This document shows positions 44,122 to 54,398 of a stretch of 64,000 nt of DNA, piece by piece. Positions within the stretch are counted from its first letter, which is position 1. Each line of letters begins with the position of its first letter. Source of the stretch: Pyropia yezoensis (Eukaryota > Rhodophyta > Bangiophyceae > Bangiales > Bangiaceae); assembly GCA_009829735.1 (NCBI GenBank), contig CM020618.1:39981030-40045029 (forward strand), given 5' to 3'. The notes beneath the pieces are model-generated. The model was given only the letters and a program-made list of their open reading frames with translations. It ran no database searches and was not told the origin of the DNA. The position numbers and the translations under genes were made by a program.

Positions 44122-44197
44122 GGTCCAAGACCACCGTTCCTCTGAGACAGAGGGCCCCCTACACCCGGGTGCACCCGGAGGTAAAGTTTACCTCTGT

Positions 44198-44216
44198 CCC
44201 CTGCTGCTCCACCAAA
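44198..44216 (-). other. Putative primer-binding site
   Basis: On the minus strand, just inside the 5' LTR, TTTGGTGGAGCAGCAGGGG contains TGG (complement of tRNA CCA) three bases from the LTR end. The primer tRNA is not identified. Confidence 0.4.
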
Positions 44217-44684
44217 TGTGGCAAAAACCACAAGCACACACGGCACCCAAGTTGGGGCGGTGTACTAGGGCTGCCTCCCGTGTGGGGGGAACCGGAAGAA
44301 GTGCAAGTCGCACACACTCTGTCCCTGTTGTGGGGCAAACCCCCCACGGACAAACAAGAGGATGGTGTGTGGTCCAACAGTTTCTTGGTCGGGACGGGGA
44401 CGCAGGGCCAAGCCCCGCTGTCCCTCCCCTTATCCCCCCAGGGTCCACTCAGAATCTCGCCACTCAGAATCTCCCACCCCAGCACCTGCCCACCGGGCCA
44501 CACGAAAATTCAAGACGATAAATGCAGAAAACCCTCAAATCCAAGTTGGATTTACTACTAAGCTAACTATCCCAAACTTAGGGAATATGGACCCAAATGC
44601 AGGGGAGGAACGGATCAGGCTAGTGGCCTGCCGCCCCTTGCATGGCACGTGTTGCCCCCCTACCTGGGGGTCAATACTGCCACA
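44217..44684 (-). repeat. LTR, 5' side of the element (first copy)
   Basis: 468 bp, partner of 35302-35770, with ends TGTGGCA...TGCCACA. The target duplication CCCTC follows at 44685-44689. Confidence 0.9.
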
Positions 44685-44689
44685 CCCTC

Positions 44690-46078
44690 CTCGGGAGGAG
44701 GCACGCGCCGCGGGCGCGGCAGCGGCGTTGGCGTGGCCGGCGGCAGCGTCGCGACCAAGCGCCGGGTGGGCAACGGGGGCAAGGCCGCCACGCCCGCCGG
44801 CGGCAAGGTGGGCACCAAGCGCCACACCGAGGACAAGGCAGCGGAGGGGGGCGGGCAAGGAAGCAACGGGATGACAGATGACGGCGACGGCGACGTGCCG
44901 GGCACTGCTGCCGCCGACGGTGGACCCCCTGGGGAGGGCAGCACCCGCAGCGGACAGGCGCCCGCCTGTGGGTTCACCGACAGAGGCAACACCGACGGCC
45001 AAGGCGGGGCGGCTGATGCGCACCAGGCCCCCCCCAGCCGCCCGCCCACCCCCGGGAGATGCAGCCGCCCGCCATTGTCGCCCAGCTGTCCCAGCACGTC
45101 ATTGGACAGTCCGCCGCCAAGCGGGTACTCGCGCAGGCCCTCCGCCGCCGGGTACGTCGGCAGGCCCTGCCCACCGCCGCCGAGCACGCGGCGGTCAAGC
45201 CGCGGCATGTGCTGCTGGTGGGTCCGACGGGGAGCGGCAAGACCGAGCTGGTCCGCCAGGTCGCCCGCCTCGTGGATGCGCCTATGACCATCTCGGCGGT
45301 GACAACCATGTCGCAAGTGGGCTACCACAGCCGCGACGTGGAGGACGTGGTGAAAGACCTCTTTGGACCCGCCCGGGAGCTGGTGTTGGCCCGCCAGGCT
45401 GCGGCCATGCGCTCCGCTGCAGTGGTCGCGGAGGCGTCAGGTCAAGTGGAGGATGCACTCGAGGCGGCTCTCGTCCAAGAGCTGTGGCTGAGGGGGGATA
45501 CCCCCCGCGAGCAGGTCATCAAGTCCTTCCGAGCGGGGGAGCTCGAGGAGCAGGAGGTCAAAGTGGACGTGTACCAGGAGGCAGAGCGAGATGATTTTGA
45601 AGTGCAGATGGACAATCTGCTCAAGCGGGATCCCAAGAGGAAGTACGAGACGGTCAGACGCAAGGGGGCGGTGGCGGACCTCCGCCCCATACTGCAAGAC
45701 GCGGAGCTCCTGCGGCGCGCCACTTCCCGCTCCGTCGACGAGGAGGTCCTGTCGGTCGTGGAGAATGAGGGCATTGTGGTACTCGACGAGATCGATAAGC
45801 TTGCCGTCACCGCCGCGGGAATGGGCGGCTCGGTGAGCACGCTCGGCGTGCAGCGGGGACCTGCTGCCGCTGTTGGATGGCACCACCGTTCGCACTGCCC
45901 ACGGACGGGTGCGCACCGACCACATCCTCTTTATCGGCGCGGGCGCCTTCCACACCGCCGCCGTGACGGACCTGCTGGCAGAGTTGCAGGGACGGCTGCC
46001 GCTGCGGGGGGTGTTGTCCCGCCTGGACTCGGGGACCCGGCGCGGGGCGGCGGCCGTCGCGTTGGCGGTGGCTCGGTA
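44690..46078 (+). pseudogene. hslU: hslU domain, first assembled copy, frameshifted and 3'-truncated
   Basis: Duplicate of 56935-58324. The HslU frame is read from PSSGGG through the Walker A motif (GPTGSGKTE, near 45225) and Walker B (VVLDEIDK, near 45780). One extra G near 45858 shifts the frame before the [12 protein letters not shown] strand, and a missing C near 45055 shifts it before the domain starts. As in the other copy, homology stops near 46030. Confidence 0.8.
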
Positions 46079-47051
46079 AGCCGCGTTCGCAGCACGAATA
46101 CCCCCAGCGTCGGCAATGTTCTCGCCCAGCGTCAGGTTGCCATTCACAAAAATCGGCGACCTGGGGGGGGAGTACGCAGAGTATTGGGAGACGAGGCAGC
46201 CCGTCCGGTTCTGAAAGGCAGCGGCGGCCGAGGGCGTCCACCAGTCGCGGAGCGTGCCGGTGACGTCAAACTTCCGCCCACTGTCGTCAAAGGCGTGAGA
46301 AATCTAATGATGGAGAGGCCGGAAGGATGCGGCGCACAAGTACCAGCAAGAGATGGTGCGAAGGAAAACCAGGCAGTTATGAGCAGACAGCACCCAAAGG
46401 CCAAGACAGAGAAGAGACAGCAGGTCGATAAACATTGGTAAGAAAGCCCCCTGAAGGCCAAGGCAAAGCATCGGCCCTAAGTCCAGCGCCTCGGCCACCG
46501 CACCCCACACCATAGTCCCCCACACACGACATTCGCACCACCCAAACGGCAGCAGCCAAAGAAGCCCACCCCCACCCACATGCATTCGACGTACCTCGTG
46601 CCCCAAGACTGCACCAATCGCCCCATAGTTGAGCGCAGCTGGAAACTTGGTAGACCAGAACGGCGACTAAAGGATGCCAGCGGGAGCAACTACCTCGTTC
46701 CGCGTCGGGTCATAGTAAGCGTTCACCTCGGTCGGTAGCATGCTCCACTGCTCCTTGTCTACCGGTGCGCCGTCGTCGAGACGGGCAAGCGACTTGTGCC
46801 ACTCGTACTCATACGAGGCAAGCATGTTCGCCGCGTGGGGGTAAGGCACACCAGCCTGCCCCGGCGCCGCAATGGACAGCTTCTCGTACGTGTCGAGGTT
46901 GTCCTTGTAGCCTACTTCCAGGCGGATACCCTCAGCTTGGCCTGTGCCGCCGTCTTAGTGTCTGCGTCCATCCAGTCTGCGGCAGAAAGCATGTGGCCAA
47001 ACCGCGGTACGCACGGCGCCAGCAGTGGCCGTGGCAGCCGACCGGGCAGCC
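46073..47051 (-). pseudogene. M13 metallopeptidase fragment, first assembled copy, ends at the gap
   Basis: Duplicate of 58318-59296 with several 1-bp indels (for example near 46938 and 47003). The exon-intron structure is the same: intron 46304-46594 splits HE from ISH of the zinc motif, and an in-frame TAG lies at 46667-46669. The sequence stops at the N gap. Confidence 0.8.
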
Positions 47052-47551
47052 NNNNNNNNNNNNNNNNNNNNNNNNNNNNNNNNNNNNNNNNNNNNNNNNN
47101 NNNNNNNNNNNNNNNNNNNNNNNNNNNNNNNNNNNNNNNNNNNNNNNNNNNNNNNNNNNNNNNNNNNNNNNNNNNNNNNNNNNNNNNNNNNNNNNNNNNN
47201 NNNNNNNNNNNNNNNNNNNNNNNNNNNNNNNNNNNNNNNNNNNNNNNNNNNNNNNNNNNNNNNNNNNNNNNNNNNNNNNNNNNNNNNNNNNNNNNNNNNN
47301 NNNNNNNNNNNNNNNNNNNNNNNNNNNNNNNNNNNNNNNNNNNNNNNNNNNNNNNNNNNNNNNNNNNNNNNNNNNNNNNNNNNNNNNNNNNNNNNNNNNN
47401 NNNNNNNNNNNNNNNNNNNNNNNNNNNNNNNNNNNNNNNNNNNNNNNNNNNNNNNNNNNNNNNNNNNNNNNNNNNNNNNNNNNNNNNNNNNNNNNNNNNN
47501 NNNNNNNNNNNNNNNNNNNNNNNNNNNNNNNNNNNNNNNNNNNNNNNNNNN
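47052..47551. other. Assembly gap, exactly 500 N
   Basis: A fixed-size scaffolding gap. The sequence before it (to 47051) continues, in the copy to the right, at 59296. The sequence after it begins within the target duplication of the same retrotransposon insertion (CCTC, 47552-47555). The two contigs therefore overlap by about 11.7 kb. Confidence 0.95.
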
Positions 47552-47555
47552 CCTC

Positions 47556-48025
47556 TGTGGCAAAAAACCACAAGCACACACGGCACCCAAGTTGGGGCGG
47601 TGTGCTAGGGCTGCCTCCCGTGTCGGGGGAACCGGAAGAAGTGCAAGTCGCACACACTCTGTCCCTGTTGTGGGGCAAACCCCCCACGGACAAACAAGAG
47701 GATGGTGTGTGGTCCAACAGTTTCTTGGTCGGGACGGGGACGCAGGGCCAAGCCCCGCTGTCCCTCCCCTTATCCCCCCAGGGTCCACTCAGAATCTCGC
47801 CACTCAGAATCTCCCACCCCAGCACCTGCCCACCGGGCCACACGAAAATTCAAGACGATAAATGCAGAAAACCCTCAAATCCAAGTTGGATTTACTACTA
47901 AGCTAACTATCCCAAACTTAGGGAATATGGACCCAAATGCAGGGGGAGGAACGGATCAGGCTAGTGGCCTGCCGCCCCTTGCATGGCACGTGTTGCCCCC
48001 CTACCTGGGGGTCAATACTGCCACA
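47556..48025 (-). repeat. LTR, 3' side (second copy)
   Basis: 470 bp; one extra A near 47565 and one A/G difference near 47603 compared with 35302-35770. Confidence 0.9.
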
Positions 48026-48362
48026 CTCCCCTCTCCTCAGTTCCGACCGACCCGGTCGGCCCTGTGAGGGGGTGCGTAAACGCACGTCTCGGCGTTGGGG
48101 GCGCGACTTGCTGTCCCCCAGCGTGTACGTAACGCGGATGTGGAGGCGGTCACGTTGACCGCCCCTCTCCTCAAGCTGCCCACTCGGCAGCTTGCTTTCT
48201 CAGTTCACACTTCACCTTCACCACCACCTCCCTTTCACTTTCCACCGGGCCGCCCCACGCTGGGGGAGGCCACCCGTATACCCACGATCCGAGTCCCCCT
48301 CAACTCGAGGCGGGTCTCGTGCTGCGATAGCCAGAGCGTCTCTCCCCAACTTGGGGAGAGCC

Positions 48363-50304
48363 ATGGCGACTCCGGGAGTGGAGACGGACTCTCTTGACGA
48401 GCGCATGGAGGACACCTCCTACGGGCAGCACCCGCCGGGACTTCCGGCGGGGGCTCCTCGATCGCTCCGGGGGACGGGACTCCCGCGTCACCCGGCTTTG
48501 GGTTGACGGCGGGGTCTCCCCCGGAGGCGGGACAAGTTGTCCCGCGTGAGGCCTTGGGGCGGTGGTTTTACCCCGCTTGGCCTCTCTATGAGGAGGGGCT
48601 GACTGTTCTTCGCTGTGGCCGACTTGGCGCAGCGATGGGTCGGGTATGGGACCGCCTACGGGAGAAGTATCCCCGTAGGGTCGGGTTCCCTGCCGGCTTC
48701 AGGACGGACCAGTTTGCCTTCCTGGACGATGAGGAGGTTGAGGACGTTCAGCGTGCCAAGGCCATGGTGGACCGCGGGGGAACTATCCCGGGTCCCGGCG
48801 ACTTGCCGACCTTCACGTGGGACGCTGTGGCAACTCGCCCACCGTACCTCCACAAGGCCGATCCGCACACTCATCACTTTGATGTGCGGATGGAGAAAGA
48901 CTTCCGGCGAGGTCCCTACTTGGTGACCTCGGCTCAACTTGAGTTTCCTCAACAGTCTGCTGCCAGTAAGGAGCAGTACTATCCGAAGAAGCCCGAGTGA
49001 GGGCCTCAAGTTGAGGTCCCCTACGGGTTCCCGGCGTTGTTGCCCCGGTTGCTTGACCACTTCGGCTCCGTCATGTTGACGGCTGCCCCTGATCACCTGG
49101 TGTGGGCCATGTTGGCCACCCAGTCGCTCCTCGAGGTCATGTCGACCTGGGTGTCCTGTGTTCAGCGGCGGGGGATGCTCTGGCATCTCCCCCTCCGGCT
49201 CCTCCAAGGTTTGGAACAGCTCACCCCTCAGCTAGTTGCTGAGGGTGCTCATCAGGACAACTCACTCTACTTGAGGAGATGCTCCGGCTCCATAAGTTTA
49301 TCGAGTGGGAGAGCATTGAGCACAAGTTGCGCCGCCCCACTCGTGGGCCCAAGGACGATGGCGCACTTCGCCAGTTCGTGTGGGTCGCTCGTGAACTTCA
49401 CGACGGCCGTGTGGTCCTACGAGGGGGGTTGGGCATCGGGGACTACCCGTATGCCCCGGGGGTGGATCGCCACACTGCGCCACCCCCGGACAAGCCCATA
49501 GTTATGGCCGTGCCGTCCTATGATGACCATATGACTCAACCCACTGCGGGGGCCCCAAGTCGGGGTCGCAGTTACACCCGGGTACCGCCACCTCGGCGGG
49601 CCCCTCCGCTTCCTCCTGTTCCTTTCCAACCTCACGGGAACATCCCGATCAGCGTGGCCGTGGAGTCTTCCACCCCGGTGTCCCCCAACTTGGGGGCCAC
49701 CCTCCTGACGGTATACCCCAAGTTGGTGTTGCCGCCCACGCCTCTAACCTCAGAGATGATGATCACCACGCTGGTGCGCACCATTTCCTGGTTGGCCGCG
49801 TCGACCGCAACCCTACAGAGTTCCGAGACTCCTCAACTTGAGGAGCGCGTTCGTACTGCAGTGGCGACCGCGAGTTGCGAGTCGGTGGCGGAGTTTATGA
49901 CAGCCGAGTTGGCTCGCATTGGGGCTATTATGCCCCAGCCAGCCCCACTTGGGCGTGGCAAACGTCGCGCGAGCCGGGCATACTCGCCTCCTCGCCGTCG
50001 TCGCCGACACTCGCGGCGCTCTCCTTCCGTATCGGAAGACGAGTTGTCTTACTCCGTTTCGGAGTCCTCTACCCCGTCGGAGACGGAGTCTGTCCAGCGT
50101 CTGCGTCGCAAACTTGCGCGCAAGACCAGGCAGAAGAGTGGCCACGGTCGGCGCCACTTGCGCGACCGTGAGGGACGCGGCGGTTCCGACTTGGAGCCGC
50201 CGCCCCCTCCAACAAGTGGAGACCGTTATCGGCGTGGGTCTCGCCGCTCGCCTCCACGTGAGGGCGAGGGCCGTGGAGTGGGAGAGTCTAGCATGCGTGC
50301 CTAG
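48363..50304 (+). pseudogene. Opposite-strand frame of the second copy, with two indels
   Basis: Same protein as 36109-38052. One G fewer near 48425 and one fewer near 49244 split it into a front part, a middle part (48503-49000) and a C-terminal part with the RS-like tail (49279-50304). The internal TGA (48998-49000) is shared with the first copy. Confidence 0.7.
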
Positions 50305-50415
50305 TTGGCAGCTGCCTGTGTTGTGAGAGTGTGAGGGTTAGGGCTGTAGTTAAAAGCCACTCTGCGTACCACTTCGACTTGAAGCACTCTCTTGGCACTG
50401 TTGCTCGGCCTTCCC

Positions 50416-52416
50416 TCACGTTGAGGGAGGGCTGTTAGGGTCTATCTCATTCCGGGCACAGTACGCCCGGACCTTCTCAGCGGGAAGGTCCTCCACATAC
50501 TCCCATGTATCGTCCTTGGCTTTGTAGCCAAACCAACGCACCCTCAACATGAGGCGGTCAGTGTCTTCATCCCATCCGTGCTCGATGAACTTATCGAACA
50601 CGTACTCCTGCGGGCCCTGTTTGGCCGCAGGCAGTGAGGGGAGGCGCCACGCTTCCAAAGCACGCGCCCAAGCTGGGTCGCCTGCAGGCGGTGGTGCAAC
50701 TTTGACCACGTCCTGTCCGTTCACTGTGCGGACCCCATCGTCACTTTCGATGGTGAAGCGCCGCCCATCAGTACGAAGGACCTGGTACGGCCCCTTCGTC
50801 TGGAATACCAACTTACCCCCAGTTGGGGTGTGTGAGTGTACCAGCACCCAGTCACCCTGCTCGGGGACATGCTTAGCATTGCGCACCTTTTTGTCAAAGG
50901 TACACTTGTAGCGCTTTTGTGCTTTGTCCATCTCAGCCCTGACTTTAGGGATGGGTTTTTCAAGCCTAGCGGCGAACTCCGCCTTACTCGCAGTAGGAGT
51001 AGGCGTACTGCCACCATCCTCCCTACTTGGGAGCGACCGCCGCACGGCAATAGACCGCACGCGACGGGGGGTCACAAAAGCGAGGGGTACTTCCCCTGTA
51101 GATGAGTGAACCTGCGAATTGTAGGCAGTAGTAAGGATAGAAATGTATTGGTCCCACGTCATCACGTGCTCACTCACATAGTGGCGCAGCTGCCTAACAA
51201 TAGTTTTGTGGAAGCGCTCCACCTGCCCATTAGTTTGTGGGTGGTAGGGGGTGGCATAGTTTGCCTTAACCCCCAACATATCCAGCACTCCCTGAAACAG
51301 TACAGACGCAAATTGCGGTCCATTGTCCGATAGTGTACTATCTGGGATGCCATACGCGGCAACCCAGTGATCTAGGAAGGCTGACACGACCGACATGGCC
51401 GTGATCTCTGCCAGTGGGATCGCTCGCGTAAGTTTCGTGAAGCGGTCACAGATGACCAGGAGGTACTGGTTGCCCTCCTCGGTCACCGGCAGTGGCCCAA
51501 GGATGTCCATCGCCAACGTGGCGAAGGGCTCCTTGGCCGGGAACAATAGCATAGCCGAAGTAGGCCGCCGTTCCATCAGACGATTCTGTGCACAACTTGT
51601 GCAGGCAGCCACCCAACTGTAGATGTCCACCACCATGGACGGCCAGTAGTACCTGGTCCTCAGGGTCTGGTACAGTTTACTAGACCCCAGGTGTCCACCC
51701 GTGGGAGCGTTGTGCTCCCTCTCAAGGATACTGTCCTTGAGGGATGCGGGGACGACAAGTTGTTCGGTCCCCTGGAATACCCCCCTCCTCATGAGGAGGC
51801 CATCGTCTCCCAGAAAGAAACGCGTCTTTACCACTGTATCCAGTATATCCCTCTGCGACTTGCAGAAGGGATCCTCGGCCTGGGCCTTCACCACCTCGTC
51901 CAGGGACAGGGGCAAGTACTTCTTGTTCCCTGGCGCCTCGGGGTTCAACGCCTGACCCGAGCGCGTGACTACCCCCACGATGGGGATGTCCTCATCGACT
52001 GGGTTAGTGTCCAGCCCCTCGGTAGGTACCCGAGAGAGGCCGTCGGCAAGGGCATGTTGCCTGCCAGGTCGGTATTCAATGTCAAAGTTGAAGGGTGCCA
52101 GTCGCACCCTCCACCGGTTGAGACGAGTGTTCGTACAGTCCGTCTTAAAGATGAACTGCAACGCGCGGTGGTCACAGCGGATGAGGAACTTCTCACCCTC
52201 CAGGTAGTGACGAAGTGACGTCACCGCCCACACCACTGCGAGTCCTTCCAACTCGGTGACTCTGTAGTTCTTCTCGGCCGAGTTCAGCCCCTTACTAAAG
52301 TATCCCACCGGCAAGTACTCCTTGTCCGGCTGCTGCTGAAGCAACACACAACCAAGTTGGTCGTAGCTAGCGTCCACATCCAGGATGTAGTGGCCTCCCA
52401 ACCTGGGAATAGCCAA
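50416..52416 (-). CDS. pol, downstream part: RNase H, integrase, chromodomain
   Basis: 666 codons. RNase H from LDVDASYDQLGCVLL (near 52380) with TELEGLAVVWAV. The integrase zinc-binding HHCC module includes HNAPTGGHLG and CTSCAQNR. The catalytic core has D in AMDILGPLP, D in LSDNGPQF and E in NGQVERFHK. A C-terminal chromodomain (RVRWFGYKAKDDTWEYVEDL, near 50500) marks a chromovirus lineage; such domains direct integration to chromatin. This frame is -1 relative to the upstream pol frame (52284-54398), overlapping it by 133 bases; the shift point is a C5 run near 52430. Confidence 0.9.
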   Translation of the reverse strand: MAIPRLGGHYILDVDASYDQLGCVLLQQQPDKEYLPVGYFSKGLNSAEKNYRVTELEGLAVVWAVTSLRHYLEGEKFLIRCDHRALQFIFKTDCTNTRLNRWRVRLAPFNFDIEYRPGRQHALADGLSRVPTEGLDTNPVDEDIPIVGVVTRSGQALNPEAPGNKKYLPLSLDEVVKAQAEDPFCKSQRDILDTVVKTRFFLGDDGLLMRRGVFQGTEQLVVPASLKDSILEREHNAPTGGHLGSSKLYQTLRTRYYWPSMVVDIYSWVAACTSCAQNRLMERRPTSAMLLFPAKEPFATLAMDILGPLPVTEEGNQYLLVICDRFTKLTRAIPLAEITAMSVVSAFLDHWVAAYGIPDSTLSDNGPQFASVLFQGVLDMLGVKANYATPYHPQTNGQVERFHKTIVRQLRHYVSEHVMTWDQYISILTTAYNSQVHSSTGEVPLAFVTPRRVRSIAVRRSLPSREDGGSTPTPTASKAEFAARLEKPIPKVRAEMDKAQKRYKCTFDKKVRNAKHVPEQGDWVLVHSHTPTGGKLVFQTKGPYQVLRTDGRRFTIESDDGVRTVNGQDVVKVAPPPAGDPAWARALEAWRLPSLPAAKQGPQEYVFDKFIEHGWDEDTDRLMLRVRWFGYKAKDDTWEYVEDLPAEKVRAYCARNEIDPNSPPST

Positions 52417-54398
52417 GATGGGGGATTCAGCAGAAGGTCCCGAAGAGTCTCAAAGGATTCCTGCTCCACCCGACTTGGGGGAGGCAGGTTCTTCGGTAGC
52501 GTTGAGCTCACTAGCTCATTCAACGGCTTCGCCACCTTGGCGAAGCCCTTGGTGAAACGTCGGTACACGTTACACATCCCGAGGAAGCTCCTCATCTGGG
52601 TCTGGGTGCGGGGGTACTGAGCCTTACGAATGGCCCTCAAGTTATTCTCGTTAACACTGAGACGCCCCGGATGGACAACATGTCCCAAGTACTCCACCTC
52701 TTGAGTAAAGAGGTGGCACTTACTCGCCTTCAGTGACACACCGGCGTCAGCAAGTAGCTTGAACACCTGGCCAAGATGGCCAATGTGTTCCTCCGGACTT
52801 CGGGAGAACACAATGATATCGTCTAGGTACACAAGACAGATCTGCCACCGTACTCCGGCCAGAATCATGTACATAGCGCGCTGGAAAGTTGCCGGCGCGT
52901 TACACAGACCAAACGGTAGACGCTTGCACTGGTAGGTACCACAGTGACAGGTAAAGGTAGTTTTATGCCTGTCCTCCGGGGCAATGGGAATTTGCCAGTA
53001 CCCCGCGTTACAGTCCAGGGTAGAGAACACGTTTGCCTCCCCCAGAGAGTCCAGACAGTCATCCATCCTAGGTAGGGGATAACTGTCCTTCACCGTGCTC
53101 TCGTTGAGCTTACGGTAGTCGATACAAAACCGGGGGGTCCCATCAACTTTGGGGACGATAACCACCGGACTCGGCCACTCGGCGTTGCTGGCCTCGATCA
53201 CATCGAGGGCCTCCATGCGAGCAACTTGCTCCTTAACGAGGGCCCTTGAACGAGGTCCTCCCCTATACGGTTGTTGGCGTATAGGTGGTGCACCGGGCTT
53301 CAACTCGATCCGGTGTTGGGTGGCTCTCATGAGTCCCAATTGACCATCCCACAACTTGTGATATTGGTCCAAGAGGCGTTCAACTTGAACCCTCAACCTG
53401 GGGGGGACACCCTCCATGTTCACATGGGGTCGAAGAGAGGCGGCCGACTTGGCTTGATGCTTCTCCTTTCCGGACTTCGGGTCGCTACTTGCGCCCGCGT
53501 TGAGGGTGACCGCTACTACCGGTCCCTCGTGTTGGTCGATATAGCCGAACTTGGCTCCCGACTTGAAGTACTTGGGCGTCGGGCTCAGGTTCATCACCTG
53601 GATCCTCCACGGGACTCCGGCTTTGGAGTCCATCGTTCCAAGGGCAACATGCACTTGGTGCTTGCGAGCAAGACGGGGGTGAGGGTGCACCAACCCGTTC
53701 CCCGTAAAATCAGTTACAACATCAACGTGCGCCACCGAGTTGGGGGGCAACGTGACTTTGCGGGCTAAACGCAGGGTAGCAGTAAACCCTTCCCTCACCG
53801 AACAAACAGGCTTCGACTGTGAGACTGTCACAGGAGCCACAGACTTTCCCTTACCAAGGATGGGGATAGTCTCCCCATTCATCAACTTGACCCAGTACTC
53901 AGGGCCACAAATCAAAGGCACTTGTGTAACAACATAAGGGGTACCCAGAAGCAGGGGTACCGATATATTCTCAACTACGCCATAGGTCACGTGGACCTCA
54001 TGGGTCCCCAACCTAGTTGGTAGGGTCACGGCACCAACGATGGGAAGTACCCCACCATTGATGTCAATCATATGGTCAGCTTTGGACCCCCAGCGTTGGA
54101 GCTTAACCTCCTTTGGTAATAGCGACTTGCGTATCAAGGAGGCTCCTGACCCGGTATCAAGTACGATACGGGTACAGCATGCACGGCCGGGGGCAAGTTG
54201 CACCCGTCCAGCCACCTGGAAGTTCTCACCCGTCAGCACCGCGATGACCCGACGTAGGTTTACGTTCTTGGGGAGTCCTACCCGAGGTGGGCGGACTCCC
54301 TTAGGTCGCCGCAGTATCCGGCACGGTTGGTTCGTCCTCCTGGCCCACTTGGCCGAGGCTGCCGTTGTGAGCTTCGGACGACCAGCCCCAACGGTCAT
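52284..54398 (-). CDS. pol, upstream part: protease and reverse transcriptase
   Basis: 704 codons. Aspartic protease near 54170-54130 (VLDTGSGASLIRKSLL). Reverse transcriptase follows with FCIDYRKLNESTVKDSYPLP, FSTLDCNAGYWQIPI, LPFGLCNAPATFQ and the catalytic YLDDIIVF near 52820. The ATG overlaps the gag stop codon as ATGA (54395-54398), suggesting coupled reinitiation. The frame runs out shortly after the thumb/connection region (LRDLLLNPP), where RNase H continues in the -1 frame. The same state is seen in the other assembled copy. Confidence 0.9.
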   Translation of the reverse strand: MTVGAGRPKLTTAASAKWARRTNQPCRILRRPKGVRPPRVGLPKNVNLRRVIAVLTGENFQVAGRVQLAPGRACCTRIVLDTGSGASLIRKSLLPKEVKLQRWGSKADHMIDINGGVLPIVGAVTLPTRLGTHEVHVTYGVVENISVPLLLGTPYVVTQVPLICGPEYWVKLMNGETIPILGKGKSVAPVTVSQSKPVCSVREGFTATLRLARKVTLPPNSVAHVDVVTDFTGNGLVHPHPRLARKHQVHVALGTMDSKAGVPWRIQVMNLSPTPKYFKSGAKFGYIDQHEGPVVAVTLNAGASSDPKSGKEKHQAKSAASLRPHVNMEGVPPRLRVQVERLLDQYHKLWDGQLGLMRATQHRIELKPGAPPIRQQPYRGGPRSRALVKEQVARMEALDVIEASNAEWPSPVVIVPKVDGTPRFCIDYRKLNESTVKDSYPLPRMDDCLDSLGEANVFSTLDCNAGYWQIPIAPEDRHKTTFTCHCGTYQCKRLPFGLCNAPATFQRAMYMILAGVRWQICLVYLDDIIVFSRSPEEHIGHLGQVFKLLADAGVSLKASKCHLFTQEVEYLGHVVHPGRLSVNENNLRAIRKAQYPRTQTQMRSFLGMCNVYRRFTKGFAKVAKPLNELVSSTLPKNLPPPSRVEQESFETLRDLLLNPPSWLFPGWEATTSWMWTLATTNLVVCCFSSSRTRSTCRWDTLVRG

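Larger units (their letters stand above)
35302..44684 (-). mobile_element. Ty3/gypsy chromodomain LTR retrotransposon, first assembled copy
   Basis: A 9.4-kb element transcribed from the minus strand. Its parts are near-identical LTRs (35302-35770 and 44217-44684), a putative primer site next to the right LTR, gag, pol (protease, reverse transcriptase, RNase H, integrase, chromodomain), a 2-kb region with an opposite-strand reading frame, a polypurine tract and the 3' LTR at the left. This copy carries many 1-bp insertions relative to the copy at 47556-56929, mostly in short homopolymers, which break gag and pol. It sits at the end of a contig before a 500-N gap and is probably the same locus read twice. 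Confidence 0.9.

Noticed and set aside
46765..47901. Open frames spanning the 500-N gap
   Set aside because: They are artefacts of reading through unknown bases.
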